A stretch of 38,746 nucleotides of DNA from Bacteroidales bacterium (GTDB lineage Bacteria > Bacteroidota > Bacteroidia > Bacteroidales > UBA3663). Below are positions 8,936 to 17,053 of this stretch, one piece after another (the stretch's first letter is position 1; every line of letters starts with the position of its first letter). Under the pieces are notes generated by a model. The model did not search any database. It was given only the letters and a program-made list of their open reading frames with translations, and had not been told where the DNA came from. The position numbers and the translations under genes are program-made. The stretch is taken from contig JAEEUA010000006.1 of the NCBI GenBank assembly GCA_016286775.1, positions 1 through 38,746 of the forward strand, read 5' to 3'.

Positions 8936-9817
8936 ATGAAAAATAAGATTGTTATTATTGCCGCTGCCGTCATCCTCCTCGCCTTGCTTGGCGGTGCAGG
9001 CTACTACATCTGGCGTCAGCAGCAGACCATCGACGAACTCACCGAAGGCTTTGCTCTCGAAAAGGAACAGCTCGAGGACGAATACACCCAGCTGGCCATC
9101 CAGTACGAAGGCTACAAGCTCCAGGTCAACAACGACTCGCTCGAACAGAAGCTCGAAGACCAGCGCATCAAGATACAGCGTCTTGTCGAGGAACTGCGAC
9201 AGACCAAGGCACAGGATGCCCGTCGTATCGCTGCCCTCAAGAAGGAACTCGAGACCGTGCGCGGCGTATTAAGATACTATGTTGCCCAAGTCGATTCGCT
9301 TAACAAGGTCAACGATGCCCTCATTGCCGAAAACAAGCAGATACGCACCGATATGCGCAACGTGCAGCAGCAGAACCAGCAGGTTCGTCAGCAGAACGAG
9401 ACACTTACCAAGAAGGTGACAGTGGCTGCCCAGCTTTCCGCCACCAACGTTTCGGTGACCGCTCTCGACCGCAAGGACAAGGTCGAAAAACGCAACCGCA
9501 TCGATAAACTTGCCAAATTCCAGGTCAACTTCACCATCGCTGCAAATGTCACAGCACAGACCGGCGAGAAGGACGTCTATCTGCGCATCCTCCGACCCAG
9601 CGACGAGGTGCTCACCAATGCACAGAGCGGTCGTTTCAAGTACGAGAATGCCATGATCGACTATTCGGCTCGAAAGACCATCGAATTTGGAGGCGAAGAG
9701 ACCAAGGTTACGATGTTCTACAAGCGTGGCGAAGCTCTCGATGCCGGCACCTACAATGTCGAGCTCTATGCCGACGGCAGCATGATTGGCCGCGGCTCCA
9801 TCACACTCAAGAAATAG
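8936..9817 (+). CDS. Membrane-anchored coiled-coil protein of unknown function
   Basis: A 293-aa protein with one N-terminal membrane segment or uncleaved signal anchor (about 4-26). A long coiled coil rich in Glu, Gln, Lys and Arg follows (about 27-165), with heptads such as EKEQLEDEYTQLA and QQQNQQVRQQNETL. The C-terminal part (about 185-293) looks like a small beta-rich domain and ends in GSITLKK. The likely topology is cytoplasmic N-terminus with the coiled coil and C-terminal domain in the periplasm. I do not recognise the family by name. It has its own promoter and leads into the BrkB-like and OmpA-like genes, so an envelope-spanning structural role is a guess from context. Confidence 0.75.
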   Translation: MKNKIVIIAAAVILLALLGGAGYYIWRQQQTIDELTEGFALEKEQLEDEYTQLAIQYEGYKLQVNNDSLEQKLEDQRIKIQRLVEELRQTKAQDARRIAALKKELETVRGVLRYYVAQVDSLNKVNDALIAENKQIRTDMRNVQQQNQQVRQQNETLTKKVTVAAQLSATNVSVTALDRKDKVEKRNRIDKLAKFQVNFTIAANVTAQTGEKDVYLRILRPSDEVLTNAQSGRFKYENAMIDYSARKTIEFGGEETKVTMFYKRGEALDAGTYNVELYADGSMIGRGSITLKK

Positions 9818-9831
9818 TCCCATTTTTCTTC

Positions 9832-9899
9832 ATCCCGAATTGCCGAATTTTCGAAACGTGTTTGAATGAACCGTCCCTCAAAATTCGATAATTCGGGAT
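9832..9899. repeat. Inverted repeat built from CGAATT units (copy 1)
   Basis: Two 20-bp arms (9832-9851 and 9880-9899) are inverted copies with two mismatches, separated by 28 bp. Each arm is made of CGAATT-like units repeating every 8 bp. It lies between the coiled-coil gene and the BrkB gene. A related element is at 12185-12260. Confidence 0.8.
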
Positions 9900-9913
9900 A
9901 AAAAATAAGCACC

Positions 9914-11323
9914 ATGAATAACTTCATCCGGCGCATCATCATCACCTGGAGGTTCCTGAAGCACGACATCTGGAGTTACACGAACGAAGACGTCCGTGGC
10001 ACCTATCGTTGGCTGATGAACGTGTTCAAGGCGGTCTATCTCTCTATCCGCTTCTTCCTGGCCCATCGCATCATGGTACGTGCGTCGGCCCTCACCTACT
10101 ACACCCTGCTCGCCCTCGTTCCCACTGTAGCCCTTGCCCTTGGCATCGGTCGCGGCTTCGGCATGCAGGAGATGTTCTACAACCTCATTACCGAAGCGTT
10201 CCCCGGGCAGGCCGAAGTGATTGACTACATCAATACCTTCGCTGAGAAGTACCTCGAACGCGCCACTTCGAGCATCGTCATCGGCATCGGCATCATCCTC
10301 CTTCTCTGGGTCATCTACTCCCTCATCGGCAACATCGAGGATGTCTTCAACGGGATATGGCAAGTCAAGGACGGACGCAGCACCGTGCGCCGCATCACCG
10401 ACTACCTGAGCATCATCTTCTTGGTTCCCACCTTCCTCGTCATCAGTTCGGGCACACAAATCTTCCTGCAGACCTACATAAAGACCGACCTGTACGACTA
10501 CGTACTGAGCCAGACGCTGCTGACCATACTGCGCTGGATACCCTATACCTTCACCATCCTGCTCCTGACATTCATCTATATCGTAATCCCCAACTGCAAG
10601 GTGCGCTTCCTCAATGCCTTTGCAGCTGCTGTCATTGCCGGAACGGCGTTCCTCCTCTTCCAATGGCTCTACATCAACGGCCAGATATGGGTCAGCAAGT
10701 ACAATGCCATCTACGGCTCCTTCGCTGCCCTCCCTCTCCTTCTTCTGTGGATCCAGATGTCGTGGATCATCTGTCTCTACGGCGCCGAATTGTCCTACGC
10801 CTCGCAGAACATCCAGAACTACAATTTCGAGAATGTCGAAGAAAAGCTCTCGCGCCAGGACCGCGACTTCCTGCTCACCCTCGTTGCCGGCGTCATCTAT
10901 AACAAGTTCGCCAACGAAGAACCAGCCCCCACCACTGAAGAGGTAGGCCAGTTGCTCAAACTTCCTGCACGTCTGACGGGCAGTCTCATTCGTCAGCTCG
11001 CCGACATTGATGTCATTCGCGAAGGCTATCCCACCGACAGGCATAAGCCTAACAATTGGATTCCCGGCAAGGAGACCGACAAGCTGACCATAGCTGCCCT
11101 CTTCGACTTGCTGGCTGCCAATGGCGAGAACCTCCTCAAGATTGACTATTCCAAGTACTTCCCCAAAGAATATGCCACCTTCAATGCCATGCGGAATGCG
11201 GCCCTCCTACAAGGACAGTCCATCCTGCTGCGCGACATCAATTTAGACAACTTTAAACCTTTATACATCTCGTTGGTCAAAGAGAAGAGACAAAGAAACA
11301 CTCAAAAAACAAGTAACAGATGA
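9914..11323 (+). CDS. YihY/BrkB-family inner-membrane protein
   Basis: A 469-aa polytopic membrane protein of the YihY/virulence factor BrkB (UPF0761) family. Six hydrophobic segments are visible at about 60-80, 120-145, 165-190, 205-230, 240-262 and 272-295. The family-typical segment RASALTYYTLLALVPTVALAL is at about 56-76, and LLLLWIQMSWIICLYGAEL is near 276-294. A C-terminal soluble region of about 150 residues resembles a winged-helix-like tail (QLLKLPARLTGSLIRQLADI) found in the longer members. Despite the old ribonuclease BN label, members of this family are membrane proteins of unclear function. The stop overlaps the start of the next gene (ATGA), so translation is probably coupled. 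Confidence 0.88.
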   Translation: MNNFIRRIIITWRFLKHDIWSYTNEDVRGTYRWLMNVFKAVYLSIRFFLAHRIMVRASALTYYTLLALVPTVALALGIGRGFGMQEMFYNLITEAFPGQAEVIDYINTFAEKYLERATSSIVIGIGIILLLWVIYSLIGNIEDVFNGIWQVKDGRSTVRRITDYLSIIFLVPTFLVISSGTQIFLQTYIKTDLYDYVLSQTLLTILRWIPYTFTILLLTFIYIVIPNCKVRFLNAFAAAVIAGTAFLLFQWLYINGQIWVSKYNAIYGSFAALPLLLLWIQMSWIICLYGAELSYASQNIQNYNFENVEEKLSRQDRDFLLTLVAGVIYNKFANEEPAPTTEEVGQLLKLPARLTGSLIRQLADIDVIREGYPTDRHKPNNWIPGKETDKLTIAALFDLLAANGENLLKIDYSKYFPKEYATFNAMRNAALLQGQSILLRDINLDNFKPLYISLVKEKRQRNTQKTSNR

Positions 11324-12171
11324 AAACGAAATTTATTTCCGCTGCCCTTCTGGCAGCCTTGGCACTGCTCAGCAGCAGTTGCGTCACACAGAAGAAGTAC
11401 AGCCAGTTACAGGATGACTACGATCTCCTGATGAGTCAGTTCAACGATGCAAAAATCGCCCTTGCCTCCTGCGAGACTGGCAGTAAGAGCCTCGAGGAAC
11501 GTTTGGCAGAGGCACGCGCCAACAACGCCAAGCTCCTCGAACAATATCAAGCCCTTCAGGCTTCACTCGACAAGAGCATCAACCAGTCGGGCACCAACAT
11601 CTCCAAACTCGTCGATGAAATCAATGCGTCCAACAAGTACATCAAGCAGCTTACCGATGCCAAGTCGAAGAGCGACTCGCTCAACATCGTCCTGACCAAC
11701 AACCTAACACGCTCCCTGTCGAAAGAGGAGCTCCGTGATGTCGATGTGAAGGTACTCAAAGGTGTGGTTTACATCTCGCTCAACGACAACATGCTCTACC
11801 GTACTGGTTCCTATGAGATTTCTGACAAGGCCGGTCAAACACTCAGCAAGATTGCCAAGATCATCTCCGACTACAAGGACTATGAGGTACTCATTGAAGG
11901 CAACACCGACAACGTTCCCATCAACCGCGAGAACATCCGCAACAACTGGGACCTCTCCTGCCTCCGCGCCTCCAGCGTCGTACAGGCTCTACAGAACAAG
12001 TATGGCGTCAATCCAAGCCGGCTGACAGCAGGCGGACGTGGCGAATACAATCCGATTGAATCGAATGATACTGAAGTCGGACGTTCCCGCAATCGCCGCA
12101 CCCAGATAATCATCACTCCTAAGCTCGACCAGTTCCTCGAACTCATCGACGAAGCTCCCGACACGAAGTGA
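11320..12171 (+). CDS. OmpA-family lipoprotein
   Basis: A 283-aa lipoprotein with signal peptide and lipobox LSSSC (lipidated Cys21). A coiled-coil region rich in Leu, Gln and Lys follows (about 27-130), then a C-terminal OmpA-like peptidoglycan-binding domain (about 148-272). Family signatures are EGNTDNVPI (the TD-containing loop), NWDLSCLRASSVVQAL, AGGRGEYNP and GRSRNRRTQI, where the Asp and Arg residues normally contact diaminopimelate. It lies in the outer membrane facing the periplasm and would tether the membrane to the wall. Its ATG overlaps the brkB-like stop. Confidence 0.92.
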   Translation: MKTKFISAALLAALALLSSSCVTQKKYSQLQDDYDLLMSQFNDAKIALASCETGSKSLEERLAEARANNAKLLEQYQALQASLDKSINQSGTNISKLVDEINASNKYIKQLTDAKSKSDSLNIVLTNNLTRSLSKEELRDVDVKVLKGVVYISLNDNMLYRTGSYEISDKAGQTLSKIAKIISDYKDYEVLIEGNTDNVPINRENIRNNWDLSCLRASSVVQALQNKYGVNPSRLTAGGRGEYNPIESNDTEVGRSRNRRTQIIITPKLDQFLELIDEAPDTK

Positions 12172-12184
12172 TCCTTCATCTTTC

Positions 12185-12260
12185 TATCACGAATTTGCGA
12201 ATTAGCGAATGATTATTTCGCTCGGTCTTATTCAATTCTCTAATTCGATAATTTGTGATA
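12185..12260. repeat. Inverted repeat built from CGAATT units (copy 2)
   Basis: Two 26-bp arms (12185-12210 and 12235-12260) are inverted copies matching at 22 of 26 positions. The left arm carries CGAATT units every 8 bp, as in the element at 9832-9899. It lies immediately after the OmpA-like gene and just before the shared terminator region. Confidence 0.8.
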
Positions 12261-12261
12261 A

Positions 12262-12290
12262 ATAAAAAAGGCGCCGCATTTCGCGACGCC
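12262..12290 (-). terminator. Terminator after the OmpH-like gene
   Basis: An 8-bp GC-rich stem (12270-12277 with 12283-12290, one G-U pair on the minus strand) is followed by six T on the minus strand (12269-12264). On the plus strand the hairpin is followed by TTAATTAT, so it may also stop transcription arriving from the OmpA-like gene. Confidence 0.8.
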
Positions 12291-12317
12291 TTAATTATAA
12301 CATTTCGTGACCAACCA

Positions 12318-12353
12318 ACAATTGTTAATTGTTAATTATTAATTGTTAATTGA
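12318..12353. repeat. AT-rich tandem TTAATTGT-type repeat
   Basis: A short self-complementary tract of TTAATTGTTAATT-like units lies between the terminator and the OmpH-like stop codon. It would be in the 3' untranslated region of the OmpH-like mRNA. No function can be assigned. Confidence 0.6.
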
Positions 12354-12354
12354 A

Positions 12355-12969
12355 TCACTCGCTCTTCTTTCCCTCAGCATAGCGCTTGTTGAGCAGGTCG
12401 AGCACTTCCTGGGTGATGTCGTACTTCTCCTTCACATAGAAGACGGTCGTGTTGGGCACACTGCTGTAAATCACCTCGAAGTTCTTGTCCTTGTTGTATT
12501 CCCTCAGTACAGCCTGAATCGAGTCATTCACACGGTCGAAAGCCTGACTCTGAAGCAGGGCGAGATCCTGCTGCAAGCCATTGGCTTGCTGTTCGATGGT
12601 AGCCTGCTTCTGCTGCAGACGACGCTGCTCGGATTCCATACGCGACTGGCCGCCAATGAACGAGTTGGTCTGCACCTTCTGCATGAAGTCCTGATACTCC
12701 TTCTGGAACTTGGCCATCTCCTTGTTCATCTTATCCTCGGCCTGAGCCTTCTGCTTCACCAGGTCCTGGGTAAGGTCGATCTGAAGCTGATAATTGTTGT
12801 AGAGTGAATCGGCCTGAATAAAGGCGATGGGCAATGACTCGCCCTCGGTAAGCGTACCACCAGCCACCTTGGTGGCATCGGGGTTATTCGACTTGATGCA
12901 GGAGGTCATACCTCCAACGATGATTCCAGCCACAAGAAGGGCGGAAGCGAAAAAATGGTTTCTTTTCAT
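12355..12969 (-). CDS. OmpH/Skp-family lipoprotein chaperone
   Basis: A 204-aa protein with signal peptide and lipobox MTSC (Cys24), followed by an OmpH/Skp-like region (about 45-195). It is mostly long helices rich in Gln, Lys and Glu (QKQATIEQQANGLQQDLALL) that in Skp form the tentacles gripping unfolded outer-membrane proteins. It starts with IAFIQADSLYNNYQL, the usual beginning of the domain in Bacteroidetes. Lipidation is common in Bacteroidetes paralogues but differs from soluble Skp. It is 17 bp downstream of the 79-aa membrane protein gene and probably cotranscribed. Confidence 0.88.
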   Translation of the reverse strand: MKRNHFFASALLVAGIIVGGMTSCIKSNNPDATKVAGGTLTEGESLPIAFIQADSLYNNYQLQIDLTQDLVKQKAQAEDKMNKEMAKFQKEYQDFMQKVQTNSFIGGQSRMESEQRRLQQKQATIEQQANGLQQDLALLQSQAFDRVNDSIQAVLREYNKDKNFEVIYSSVPNTTVFYVKEKYDITQEVLDLLNKRYAEGKKSE

Positions 12970-12986
12970 ATACGATATTATAGTTA

Positions 12987-13226
12987 TTATTTGTTATCTT
13001 CTTGATCGCTACTCTTTGGCACGACCCCTTCCTTGTAGAGGCCCTGCTTGTGGCGCTCCTCGTAATCCTGGGTCTGCACACAGTGAACTCCTTTCTCGCG
13101 CAATGCCTTCGATTGGCTCACATGCGTCTTCGGAAAGGTGCCATTTTTCACAAATAATACCTTAATTGCTAAAAAAACAAAAGATATTAAAAGAAATCCG
13201 ACAGAAATTAAGATAGTTTGCCACAT
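12987..13226 (-). CDS. Small single-span membrane protein
   Basis: A 79-aa protein with one N-terminal membrane segment (about 4-26). The charged cytoplasmic tail contains FPKTHVSQSKALREKGVHCV, a single Cys, and ends in a hydrophilic stretch. I recognise this as the type of short conserved membrane protein seen in Bacteroidetes, but no function is known to me. It has its own promoter and precedes the OmpH-like gene. The conserved-looking ALREKG-x-x-C segment argues that this is a real gene and not a chance ORF. Confidence 0.75.
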   Translation of the reverse strand: MWQTILISVGFLLISFVFLAIKVLFVKNGTFPKTHVSQSKALREKGVHCVQTQDYEERHKQGLYKEGVVPKSSDQEDNK

Positions 13227-13232
13227 TTTTTG

Positions 13233-13240
13233 TATATTTG
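13233..13240 (+). promoter_or_regulatory. Possible -7 box for pepD
   Basis: TATATTTG on the plus strand matches TAnnTTTG. It is the only such box found between the divergent genes, but it is 208 bp before the pepD ATG and no -33 TTTG is seen at the right spacing. Confidence 0.35.
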
Positions 13241-13290
13241 CACCCGCAAACAGTATTCGAGTTTACCCGAAACTACACGAATAGCGGTTG

Positions 13291-13298
13291 CAAAGATA
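13291..13298 (-). promoter_or_regulatory. -7 promoter box for the 79-aa gene
   Basis: TATCTTTG on the minus strand matches TAnnTTTG and lies 65 bp upstream of the ATG at 13226. A clear -33 TTTG is not visible. It would drive the 79-aa membrane protein and the OmpH-like gene. Confidence 0.65.
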
Positions 13299-13448
13299 CA
13301 AAAAATCCGAATCCATCCACCATTTTGGGCCGCGATTTTAGGAAAAAGTCATACATCTCGACCACTTTTAACAATTATTATTACTGATAACGTCAAAAAA
13401 CGACAAAAAATTCATCATACAACACCATTTTTAAAAACAAATCGAACT

Positions 13449-14888
13449 ATGGAAATCAAGAATCTTGAACCCAAAATCTTTTGGGAGATCTTCGATGCCA
13501 TCACCAAGGTGCCTCGTCCGAGCAAGAAGGAAGGGAAGATCCGTGCATGGCTTGTCAACTTCGCCAACGAACACAATCTGGCCTGCAAGGTAGATGAGAC
13601 CGGCAACGTCCTGATCAGCTGCCCCGCCACCCCAGGTCGCGAGGACCGCGAGACCCTCGTCATGCAGGCACACATGGATATGGTGTGCGAGAAGAACTCC
13701 GACATCAAGCACGACTTCGAGAACGACCCCATCGAAACACGCATCGACGGCGATTGGGTGAAGGCCAACGGCACCACCCTCGGCGCTGACGACGGCGCAG
13801 GTGTAGCCCTCGCCTTGGCTGCCATGCTCGACAAGACCTACGAGCATGGTCCACTCGAGTTCCTCTGCACCTACGACGAGGAGACCGGTATGACAGGTGC
13901 CAACATGCTCAGCGAAGGCTTCATGACTGGCAAGCTCCTCCTCAACCTCGATTCCGAACAGGAGAATCAGATCTTCATCGGCTGCGCAGGCGGCATGGAC
14001 ACCGTTGCCCTCTGGCACTACACCACCCAGCCCACTCCTGCCGACTACTATTTCGCTCGCGTCAGCGTAGGCGGTCTCCTCGGCGGCCACTCGGGCGGCG
14101 ACATCCACCTCGGCCGTGCCAATGCCAACAAGGTGCTCGCCCGCTTCCTGACCACCCAGCCTGGCCTGCTCGTCTCCGACATCCGCGGCGGCAACCTCCG
14201 TAATGCCATCGCTCGCGAGGCTTACGCCATCATCGGTGTGCCCGCTGCACGTCGCGACCAGCTCGTAGCCGACCTAAACAAGTTTGCTGCCATGGTCGAA
14301 GTCGAAGTGGCTGGTGTTGAGCCTTCATTCAAGATGTCCATCGAAACCGTTGACGCTCCCGCCGAGGTCATCGACCCCAACGTGACCTGCCGCCTCATCC
14401 AGGCACTCATCGCTGCACCTCACGGCGTCATCGGCATGAGCCACTCGATGCCCGGCCTTGTCGAGACGTCCACCAACCTTGCCTCTGTCCGTATCGCCGA
14501 GCCAGGCACTATCCGCGTCGAGACAAGCCAGCGCTCGAGCGTCGAGAGCCAGAAGCGCATGATTGCCCAGATGGTCAAGACCGTCTTCGACCTCGCCGGT
14601 GCCGAAGTCACCCAAGGTCAGGGCTACCCCGGTTGGGCTCCCAATCCCAACAGCCGCATGGTGAAACTCACCGAAGCTGCCTATCGCAAGGTCTATGGCG
14701 GCGAGCCCGAGACCATGGCCATCCACGCCGGTCTCGAGACAGGCCTCTTCCTCACCAAGTATCCTTGGCTCGACATGGTCAGTGTAGGCCCCACAATGGA
14801 AGCCATCCACTCGCCCGAAGAGAAACTCTCCATCTCCTCTGTCGCCAAGTTCTGGCCCTACGTCAAGGAGATCATCACTTCCATTTGA
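13449..14888 (+). CDS. pepD: Cytosol non-specific dipeptidase (aminoacyl-histidine dipeptidase)
   Basis: A 479-aa M20-family zinc dipeptidase that hydrolyses Xaa-His and other dipeptides in the cytoplasm. Metal and catalytic motifs visible are AHMDMVC (H75, D77), GADDGAG (bridging Asp114), the catalytic Glu pair in YDEETG (E144/E145), and LNLDSEQ (Asp ligand near 173). A C-terminal IHAGLETG block supplies the last His ligand. I start at the ATG at 13449. The frame stays open to a Met at 13218, but the upstream 77 residues look like untranslated sequence and overlap the divergent promoter. It has no signal peptide, in keeping with cytosolic location. Confidence 0.95.
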   Translation: MEIKNLEPKIFWEIFDAITKVPRPSKKEGKIRAWLVNFANEHNLACKVDETGNVLISCPATPGREDRETLVMQAHMDMVCEKNSDIKHDFENDPIETRIDGDWVKANGTTLGADDGAGVALALAAMLDKTYEHGPLEFLCTYDEETGMTGANMLSEGFMTGKLLLNLDSEQENQIFIGCAGGMDTVALWHYTTQPTPADYYFARVSVGGLLGGHSGGDIHLGRANANKVLARFLTTQPGLLVSDIRGGNLRNAIAREAYAIIGVPAARRDQLVADLNKFAAMVEVEVAGVEPSFKMSIETVDAPAEVIDPNVTCRLIQALIAAPHGVIGMSHSMPGLVETSTNLASVRIAEPGTIRVETSQRSSVESQKRMIAQMVKTVFDLAGAEVTQGQGYPGWAPNPNSRMVKLTEAAYRKVYGGEPETMAIHAGLETGLFLTKYPWLDMVSVGPTMEAIHSPEEKLSISSVAKFWPYVKEIITSI

Positions 14889-14960
14889 TGAATGATATCG
14901 GGCAGTCAATCACTCAAAAAAGTGCATTTCGACTGATATAACAAAAAAATGTTGCTTTTT

Positions 14961-15008
14961 TCGGGCAAATATTTGGATATTTCACAAAATATACCGATAT
15001 TTGCCCGA
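14961..15008. repeat. 12-bp perfect inverted repeat upstream of dnaN
   Basis: TCGGGCAAATAT (14961-14972) and its exact complement (14997-15008) are separated by 24 bp of very AT-rich DNA. The repeat lies 80 bp before the dnaN ATG and has no T-run, so it is not a terminator. It could be an operator or a binding site for a dimeric protein. Confidence 0.65.
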
Positions 15009-15087
15009 TTTATTTATAATAAGGTACGCGCAAGGCAGCACCGCCCAGTACCGTGAAATGTCAATCACAAAAACGAAATAAAGCAAT

Positions 15088-16215
15088 ATGAAATTCGAAG
15101 TACGCAGCTCTGACTTTGTCAGTCACCTGAATGCCATCAGCCGTGTGCTGGTGAGCAAGAACGCCATGCCCATCCTCGATAATCTCCTCTTCACCATCAG
15201 CGAGGAGAGGCTCACCATCACAGCCAGCGATGGCGACACCACCATGATCACATCCCTCCCCATCCAGGGCGTCGAGGGCACAGGGTCGTTCGTTGTCCCC
15301 TCCAAGACCATCATGGACCCCCTCAAGGAGATGCCTCAGCAGCAGCTCACCGTCGAAGTTGATAACGGCAACTACGAGGTCATTGTCAGCTATGCTAACG
15401 GCAAGTACAACTTTATCGGTGGCAATGCCGCCGAATACCCCACCCAGAAGCCGCTCGAAGAAAACTATAAGTCCTTCGACATCAACTCGCAGGCACTCCT
15501 CAACGGTATTCAGAGCACCCTCTTTGCCACCGCCGACGACGAGCTGCGTCCCGTCATGAACGGCATCTACTTCGATATCAAGGAAGACCGTGTCATCTTC
15601 GTAGCTTCCGACTCCAAGAAGCTCGTCCGCCTCATCAACACTTCTGCTGCCCCTGGCTACGAGAGCAACTTTATCCTGCCCAAGAAGCCTGCCAATCTGC
15701 TCAAGAACATCATCACCAAGGAAGAGCTCCTCTGCACCGTCAACTTCGACTCCAAGAGCGCTCGATTCCTCCTCGGCGACTACCAGCTCAGCTGCCGGCT
15801 CATCGAGGGGCGCTATCCCCGCTATGAGGTGGTTATCCCAAAGAACAACACCAACCGTCTCACCATCGACCGCCAGTCGTTCCTCACCTCCTTGCGCCGT
15901 ATCGCTGTCTTCTCCAACAGTGCCACTAACCAGGTGAAGTTCGATCTCAACCCAAGCAGCCTTACCATCTCTGCCCAGGATGTCGATTATTCCACCTCAG
16001 GCACCGAAACGATTACCTGCTCCTATGAGGGTATGCCCATGAGCATCGGCTTCCGCGCAAACTTCCTCATCGAAATCCTCAACACCATTACTTCCCAGGA
16101 TGTCGAGGTATTGCTGAGCGACCCCGCACGCGCCGGCCTCGTTGCCCCCGTCCAAAACAACGAGGGCGAACAGCTCCTTATGCTCATCATGCCCATGATG
16201 CTCACCGACTTCTAA
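15088..16215 (+). CDS. dnaN: DNA polymerase III beta subunit (sliding clamp)
   Basis: A 375-aa protein that forms the ring-shaped dimer holding DNA polymerase III on DNA. The full length and the three-domain pattern are visible. It starts with KFEVRSSDFVSHLNAISRVL, has a middle domain with NGIYFDI and ASDSKKLV, and ends with the family-typical LMLIMPMML before the terminal residues. It is the first gene of a plus-strand run with exonuclease, DUF4835 and recN. No clear TAnnTTTG box was found upstream, but an inverted repeat at 14961-15008 may be regulatory. Confidence 0.97.
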   Translation: MKFEVRSSDFVSHLNAISRVLVSKNAMPILDNLLFTISEERLTITASDGDTTMITSLPIQGVEGTGSFVVPSKTIMDPLKEMPQQQLTVEVDNGNYEVIVSYANGKYNFIGGNAAEYPTQKPLEENYKSFDINSQALLNGIQSTLFATADDELRPVMNGIYFDIKEDRVIFVASDSKKLVRLINTSAAPGYESNFILPKKPANLLKNIITKEELLCTVNFDSKSARFLLGDYQLSCRLIEGRYPRYEVVIPKNNTNRLTIDRQSFLTSLRRIAVFSNSATNQVKFDLNPSSLTISAQDVDYSTSGTETITCSYEGMPMSIGFRANFLIEILNTITSQDVEVLLSDPARAGLVAPVQNNEGEQLLMLIMPMMLTDF

Positions 16216-16230
16216 TTCATAGTCTTTTTC

Positions 16231-17001
16231 ATGAAGCTCAACCTCAAGAAACCTCTCATCTTCTTCGATCTTGAGACCACAGGTATCAGCATCACCCACG
16301 ATCGCATCGTGCAACTCGGCTACATCAAGGTCATGCCCAATGGTAGCGAGGAGGCTGGCAACTTCTACATAAACCCAGAGATGCCTATTCCTGCCGAGGC
16401 AACGGCCGTCCATCACATCACCGATGCTGATGTGGCCGACAAGCCTACGTTCAAGCAGATGGCCGCTCGCCTCGAACAGATCTTCAAGGGCAGCGACCTG
16501 GCAGGCTACAACTCCAACCGTTTTGATGTGCCCCTGCTCATAGAAGAGTTCTTGCGGGCAGGTATCAGCTTCGACATCAGTAAGGTGCGATTCGTCGACG
16601 TGCAAAACATCTTCCATAAGAAGGAGCCCCGCACCCTCGTTGCCGCCTACCGTTTCTATTGCGGTAAGGAACTCGACGGTGCCCATTCGGCCGACTGTGA
16701 CATCCGCGCAACCTACGAGGTGCTTCAGGCTCAACTCGACCGCTACGAAGACCTGGAAAACGATGTGGAGTGGCTGCAGGAATTCACCCGCATGAATCGA
16801 AACGTCGATCCCATGGGGGCTATGGTCTATGACGACAAGGATCGTCCTGTCTTCAACTTTGGCAAATACAAGGGACGTCCTGTCACCGAGGTACTGACCC
16901 GCGATCCCAGCTACTACTCCTGGATGATGAATGGCGATTTCGCCCTATCTACCAAGCACACTCTCACCCAGCTCAAGTTCGCCATGATGAAGAAGGGGTG
17001 A
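16231..17001 (+). CDS. DEDDh 3'-5' exonuclease (DnaQ/epsilon-like)
   Basis: A 256-aa exonuclease of the DNA polymerase III epsilon superfamily. All DEDDh motifs are present: FFDLETTG (D13, E15), GYNSNRFDVPLL (Asp near 100) and HSADCDIRAT (H152, D157). After the nuclease domain is a C-terminal module FNFGKYKGRPVTEVL...YYSWMM resembling the exodeoxyribonuclease X C-terminal domain. It follows dnaN by 15 bp and is likely cotranscribed. It could proofread or serve in repair; which one is not readable from sequence. Confidence 0.9.
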   Translation: MKLNLKKPLIFFDLETTGISITHDRIVQLGYIKVMPNGSEEAGNFYINPEMPIPAEATAVHHITDADVADKPTFKQMAARLEQIFKGSDLAGYNSNRFDVPLLIEEFLRAGISFDISKVRFVDVQNIFHKKEPRTLVAAYRFYCGKELDGAHSADCDIRATYEVLQAQLDRYEDLENDVEWLQEFTRMNRNVDPMGAMVYDDKDRPVFNFGKYKGRPVTEVLTRDPSYYSWMMNGDFALSTKHTLTQLKFAMMKKG

Positions 17002-17004
17002 GGG

Positions 17005-17042
17005 AGGTTCGAAAGGTTAAGAGAGGTTCGAAAGGTTAAGAG
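17005..17042 (+). repeat. 19-bp direct repeat, two copies
   Basis: Two copies of AGGTTCGAAAGGTTAAGAG lie between the exonuclease stop and the DUF4835 start codon, followed by a partial third (AGGT). The GGTTAAGAG part is complementary to three CTCTTAACC copies in the first 170 bases of the next gene, so the mRNA can fold around the start codon. Confidence 0.85.
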
Positions 17043-17053
17043 AGGTAATATAA

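Noticed and set aside
13218..13448. N-terminal extension of pepD by 77 codons
   Set aside because: The extension does not look like M20-family sequence and runs through the divergent promoter region; the ATG at 13449 begins the conserved protein.
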